Translations under genes and position numbers: made by a program
NCBI GenBank assembly: GCA_903837815.1
Contig: CAILWD010000517.1
Span: 1 to 7,287 of the forward strand
DNA length: 7,287 bases
DNA from: an uncultured Chloroflexota bacterium
GTDB taxonomy: Bacteria; Chloroflexota; Anaerolineae; Anaerolineales; Villigracilaceae
Direction: 5' to 3'
Shown here: positions 4,748 to 7,287 of the stretch, in pieces
How the letters are laid out: each line of letters starts with the position of its first letter
How positions within the stretch are numbered: the first letter of the stretch is position 1
The notes under the pieces: generated by a model
Database searches by the model: none
Told to the model about the DNA's origin: nothing
What the model saw: the letters and a program-made list of their open reading frames with translations, nothing else

Positions 4748-6073
4748 ATGATGATTCTACATGAGAAGATTTCAGAGCAATTGCCTTCCTGGCGCGAGCG
4801 GATCAAGTCGCTGGCGAAGGAACATGCCGAGGTGAAGGTCGCGGACGTGACGGTTGGGCAGGTGGTGGGCGGGATGCGCGACATCAAGTCCCTGCTGACG
4901 GATGTTTCATTTGTCGATCCTGCGCATGGCATTTTGTTCCGCGGGATGCCCATTCCCGAAGTGTTGAAGAAACTGCCCAAGGCGCGCGGCGGTAAGATGC
5001 CTCTTGTGGGTGGTTTTTACTACCTGCTGATGATCGGTGAACTGCCGACCAAGGAGCAGGCACAGGAAGTGGAATCCGAATGGGCGAAGCGCTCCGAAAT
5101 TCCCGACCATGTCTATAAAATGCTCAAAGCCATGCCGAAAGAGACTCACCCGATGACTCTCTTTTCGCAGGCGGTGCTGGCATTGCAGGGCGGGTCGGTC
5201 TTTGCCCGGCGTTATCACTCGATGAAGAAGGATCAATATTGGGAAGCCGCGCTGGAAGACGCTCTTGACCTGACTGCCAAACTTCCCATCATGGCGGCAT
5301 ACATCTACCGCATGAAGTATTTTGGCGAAACCAAGAAGCTGAAATACAATCCCAAGCTGGATTACGGCGCGAACTTCGCCAAAATGATGGGCGTCACCGA
5401 TAGGAAGGGTTATTCCGAACTTGCCCGCCTGTACTTTGTCCTCCACTCAGATCACGAGTCTGGGAACGTCTCGGCGCATACGATGCACCTCGTTGGTTCC
5501 GCGCTTTCCGACCCGTATCTCTCGTTCTCTGCCGCGCTCAATGGTCTGGCTGGACCCCTGCACGGGCTTGCCAACCAGGAATGTCTCGGCTGGCTGTTGG
5601 ATGTTTACAAGCAGTTCGGCGGCGTGCCTTCGCGAGACGACCTCTACAAGTTCGCGTGGGACACTCTCAACGGCGGGCACGTCATCCCCGGTTATGGTCA
5701 TGCCGTTTTGCGCGTGCCAGACCCCCGCTACATGGCGCAGTTGGAATTTGCCAAAGCCCGCTTCCCTGAAGATGACCTCGTCCGCTTGGCGGAAATGGTC
5801 TTCGATGTGGTGCCGACCGTGTTGAAGGAACAGGGCAAGGCGAAGAATCCCGCCCCGAATGTGGATGCTATTTCTGGAACTTTGCAGTATTACTATGGCG
5901 TGCGTGACTTCGATTTCTATACTGTGCTCTTCGGTGTGGGACGCGCCCTCGGCGTGACCTGCAATTACGTTTGGGCGCGCGCGCTCGGTCAGCCGCTCGA
6001 ACGTCCCAAATCATTGACGACGAAGATGCTGGAAGACATTGTGGCGAAGGCGGGGGCTGCGCCCAGTAATTAG
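4748..6073 (+). CDS. gltA: Citrate synthase, eukaryotic (mitochondrial)/Geobacter type
   Basis: A 441-residue citrate synthase that condenses oxaloacetate and acetyl-CoA into citrate, the TCA entry step. It matches the pig mitochondrial enzyme, as I recall it, far better than E. coli GltA. Long shared runs include HSDHESGNVSAH (233-244), GSALSDPYLSF (250-260), NGLAGPLHGLANQE (265-278), GYGHAVLR (315-322), EQGKAKNP (361-368) and LERPKS (417-422). The catalytic residues H272, H318 and D373 and the citrate-binding R327, R399 and R419 sit two positions below the pig numbering (274, 320, 375, 329, 401, 421), so the alignment is almost gap-free. A family of this type is known in Geobacteraceae. Start: AGGAG (4740-4744) is 3 bases from ATG 4748 and 6 from ATG 4751, so the second Met may be used. 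A strong terminator follows the gene. Confidence 0.96.
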   Translation: MMILHEKISEQLPSWRERIKSLAKEHAEVKVADVTVGQVVGGMRDIKSLLTDVSFVDPAHGILFRGMPIPEVLKKLPKARGGKMPLVGGFYYLLMIGELPTKEQAQEVESEWAKRSEIPDHVYKMLKAMPKETHPMTLFSQAVLALQGGSVFARRYHSMKKDQYWEAALEDALDLTAKLPIMAAYIYRMKYFGETKKLKYNPKLDYGANFAKMMGVTDRKGYSELARLYFVLHSDHESGNVSAHTMHLVGSALSDPYLSFSAALNGLAGPLHGLANQECLGWLLDVYKQFGGVPSRDDLYKFAWDTLNGGHVIPGYGHAVLRVPDPRYMAQLEFAKARFPEDDLVRLAEMVFDVVPTVLKEQGKAKNPAPNVDAISGTLQYYYGVRDFDFYTVLFGVGRALGVTCNYVWARALGQPLERPKSLTTKMLEDIVAKAGAAPSN

Positions 6074-6086
6074 GGATTGGTAATTG
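6066..6086. repeat. Three tandem heptamers (GTAATTG family) across the citrate synthase stop
   Basis: Units at 6066 (GTAATTA), 6073 (GGGATTG) and 6080 (GTAATTG) keep a strict period of 7 and share the motif of the array inside the kinase gene at 277-311. The first unit supplies the last codon and stop codon of citrate synthase (TAG, 6071-6073). The array lies directly before the terminator stem. Three short degenerate units alone are weak; the match to the other array raises confidence. Confidence 0.45.
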
Positions 6087-6089
6087 GAG

Positions 6090-6123
6090 GAGCCTGCGAG
6101 AGTTTTTCTCACAGGCTCTTTTT
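6090..6123 (+). terminator. Rho-independent terminator after citrate synthase
   Basis: GAGCCTG (6090-6096) pairs with CAGGCTC (6112-6118). After one C/A mismatch the stem continues with GAGA (6098-6101) and TCTC (6107-6110), closing on a 5-base loop. TTTTT (6119-6123) follows at once. This is a textbook intrinsic terminator for the plus strand, 17 bases after the stop. Confidence 0.9.
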
Positions 6124-6125
6124 GT

Positions 6126-6146
6126 TTCCTAATCAAATGTTAGGAA
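6126..6146. other. Second small inverted repeat between convergent genes
   Basis: TTCCTAA (6126-6132) and TTAGGAA (6140-6146) form a 7 bp stem with a 7-base loop, 25 bases beyond the stop of the minus-strand NifX-like gene. It could act as that gene's transcript end, but no T-run follows on the minus strand. Confidence 0.35.
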
Positions 6147-6170
6147 GTTCACATAATCATACGCTGGTAG

Positions 6171-6569
6171 TTAATGCAACAGCTCAAGGTGGTCAATCAG
6201 GCTTCCGCTGAGATAAGCTTCTACTGCCGTTTGTGCTTCTGGAATATCAGTGATTATGGGTTGAATGCTGCGGACCTTCAAGCCTTCGTATGCGCCTTTT
6301 CCCATTCCGCGAGCCAGTAAGACATCACAATCCATGATTACATCCATCATATTGGCATGGCGCGCCTCGGAATGATGGGAATGTGAGTCTTCATTGCAGG
6401 TTCCATGATTTTCATGCGGTTTGTCTTCTGGGTGCTTGTGCCCCGGTTTGGCACGTGTTTCCTGTCCGGTGATTTTTCCATTTTCGACTGTGTAAACCAG
6501 GTAATATTGCGCACGCCCAAAATGCGGGCTGACCGTTTTGGCGTCATCGCTGGCAACTGCAATTTTCAT
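6171..6569 (-). CDS. NifX/NifB-domain (COG1433-like) protein with His-rich insert
   Basis: A 132-residue small cytosolic protein of the dinitrogenase iron-molybdenum cofactor biosynthesis fold. N-terminal MKIAVASDD, SPHFGRAQYY (14-23) and the later DVLLARGMGKGAYEGLK (82-98) with PIITD (104-108) are family hallmarks. Members of this superfamily bind Fe-S or Fe-Mo clusters in nitrogenase assembly, but many stand-alone members occur outside nif clusters with unknown roles. Residues 44-71 are an extra hydrophilic loop with eight His (44, 46, 52, 55, 63, 65, 66, 71) and C58, which suggests metal binding. AGGAG upstream of the ATG supports the start. It lies 61 bases after the cytochrome c gene on the same strand, probably in one transcript, so a role in metal or redox-cofactor handling is plausible. 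There is no sign of nitrogenase genes here. Confidence 0.88.
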   Translation of the reverse strand: MKIAVASDDAKTVSPHFGRAQYYLVYTVENGKITGQETRAKPGHKHPEDKPHENHGTCNEDSHSHHSEARHANMMDVIMDCDVLLARGMGKGAYEGLKVRSIQPIITDIPEAQTAVEAYLSGSLIDHLELLH

Positions 6570-6630
6570 TTGTAATTCTCCTGTTTTGTATGTTTTTTAT
6601 TGTCGGGCTATTTGATGTGCATGCTTGTTT

Positions 6631-7167
6631 TTACTTGCTCCGTCCATATCGGAATAACAGGATTGCAACAATCAGTAACCCTGAATTAATCAATCCAAAG
6701 GGTGGCTTTGGGGGCGAGACGCTGGTGAAATCGTCTGGCAATGTCTGGGGCGGCTGCGGATTCCCTGTCGGGCTTGGTACTGGTGTCGGGGTTTCGCGGC
6801 TGGAGGGTGTAATACCCAATTCGGCGGCAAAAACAGCGGCACGTTGTGGATAATCGTCAGGATGACAGGCATGACAATTGGTATAAATATCTTCCAGCGG
6901 ATTTGGAATCATACCCACGTGCGCCTGTTCTTTTTCTTCCGCATTGCAATTGCCACCGTGGCAGTTTGTACAGCAATCTTTCCGTGCATGGGCTCCGTGC
7001 CACACTCCGTTTTCATATACAGGTGCCTGTGTTTCATGACAGGTGATGCATGAAGAGTGTGGAGGGTTTACCCCGCACTGCGCCGAGACTGTCGATGGCC
7101 CGATGCCCAAGATGACAGCGCTCACTAGCAGGAAGGCTCCAGTCAAAGTAAATCGCCTGCGTTTCAT
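6631..7167 (-). CDS. Membrane-anchored three-haem c-type cytochrome
   Basis: A 178-residue exported electron carrier. It has a basic N-terminus and hydrophobic signal segment (about 7-23) with likely cleavage near VSAQ (27-30). A compact haem domain carries three CXXCH sites: C40-C43-H44, C66-C69-H70 and C98-C101-H102. Other His residues (37, 57, 60, 83) could be distal ligands. Three extra cysteines (31, 65, 74) are not in haem motifs. A Pro/Thr/Ser-rich stalk (about 121-156) leads to a C-terminal membrane helix (about 158-172) with a basic tail (RYGRSK). The haem domain should therefore sit outside the membrane on a flexible tether, passing electrons between a membrane complex and a partner. 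The Shine-Dalgarno AAGGAGGTGT just before the ATG is excellent. I cannot assign it to a named cytochrome family; a reductase or oxidase partner may be encoded beyond the right edge. Confidence 0.9.
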   Translation of the reverse strand: MKRRRFTLTGAFLLVSAVILGIGPSTVSAQCGVNPPHSSCITCHETQAPVYENGVWHGAHARKDCCTNCHGGNCNAEEKEQAHVGMIPNPLEDIYTNCHACHPDDYPQRAAVFAAELGITPSSRETPTPVPSPTGNPQPPQTLPDDFTSVSPPKPPFGLINSGLLIVAILLFRYGRSK

Positions 7168-7211
7168 AAAACACCTCCTTGAAGAATCCGATGGGTGATA
7201 TTAAGCCGCTC

Positions 7212-7287
7212 TTATGGCAGCAGGTTTTTGCTGTAGAGTTTAAAAAGGATGTAAATTATCAAAATCGAACCAATCATGAAAATGAAC
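7212..7287 (-). CDS. Probable C-terminal membrane helix of a gene cut by the right edge
   Basis: Reading leftward from 7286, 24 codons end in TAA at 7212. They give a strongly hydrophobic helix (FIFMIGSILIIYILF) followed by a basic tail (KLYSKNLLP), the usual end of an integral membrane protein. The stop lies 44 bases before the cytochrome ATG on the same strand, so it is likely the preceding gene of that unit. A second minus-strand frame is also open to the edge (about 15 codons, hydrophilic), so the frame choice rests on the helix. An internal Met could also start a 21-residue peptide, though no clear Shine-Dalgarno fits within the visible bases. Confidence 0.5.
   Translation of the reverse strand, partial: FIFMIGSILIIYILFKLYSKNLLP

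Noticed and set aside
4907..5446. Minus-strand open frame of about 179 codons opposite citrate synthase
   Set aside because: It is an antisense shadow of a highly conserved gene with no domain signal or ribosome site.
6171..6569. A nitrogenase (nif) cluster
   Set aside because: Only a stand-alone NifX/NifB-domain protein is present. Such proteins are common outside nif clusters, and no nifHDK-like sequence is in the window.
7138..7167. Twin-arginine (Tat) signal in the cytochrome (RRRFTL)
   Set aside because: It matches only part of the Tat consensus, and c-type cytochromes receive haem after Sec export. The basic N-region of a Sec signal explains it.
7276..7287. Plus-strand gene start (ATG) at the right edge
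   Set aside because: No Shine-Dalgarno precedes it, and the minus-strand hydrophobic C-terminus across the same bases is a better explanation.

Overview
The window comes from a moderately GC-rich bacterial chromosome. No nucleotide test of taxonomy was possible. My best guess is an Anaerolineae-like member of the Chloroflexota: central-metabolism genes with a mitochondrial-type citrate synthase, a membrane-anchored c-type cytochrome with a Pro/Thr-rich stalk, and gene ends decorated with degenerate short repeats. This is inference. There are seven complete genes, two probable gene fragments at the edges, no RNA genes, no transposase and no CRISPR.

Left part (1-2415), minus strand. A three-gene set reads leftward: a small Gly/His/Met/Trp-rich two-helix membrane protein (2415-1954), an OmpR/PhoB-type response regulator (1815-1138) and its sensor histidine kinase (1141-53). 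Regulator and kinase overlap by ATGA. The regulator appears to have its own -10 box placed for a leaderless mRNA. A few plus-strand codons at 2-34 are probably the tail of a convergent gene.

Middle part (2650-6073), plus strand. Thioredoxin reductase (trxB), NAD-dependent malate dehydrogenase (mdh) and a eukaryotic/Geobacter-type citrate synthase (gltA) lie head to tail. Terminators or hairpins separate them, so they are probably separate transcripts. Malate dehydrogenase and citrate synthase catalyse consecutive steps: malate to oxaloacetate, then condensation with acetyl-CoA to citrate. TrxB supplies NADPH-derived thiol reducing power.

Right part (6171-7287), minus strand. A probable membrane-protein C-terminus (entering from the right edge), a three-haem membrane-anchored cytochrome c and a NifX/NifB-domain protein with a His-rich insert look like one leftward unit. 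It converges on the citrate synthase gene.

The most unusual pattern is non-coding. At five places (277-311, 1827-1868, 1886-1944, 4680-4700, 6066-6086) the DNA is built of degenerate tandem 7-base units from four sequence families (GTAATTG, RAAGGAK, GAGGAAC and AAAGTCG types). Four arrays sit at gene ends or between genes, and one lies inside the histidine kinase gene. In two arrays the units are inverted and can fold into 13-14 bp hairpins. They resemble in kind the heptameric STRR repeats known from cyanobacteria.
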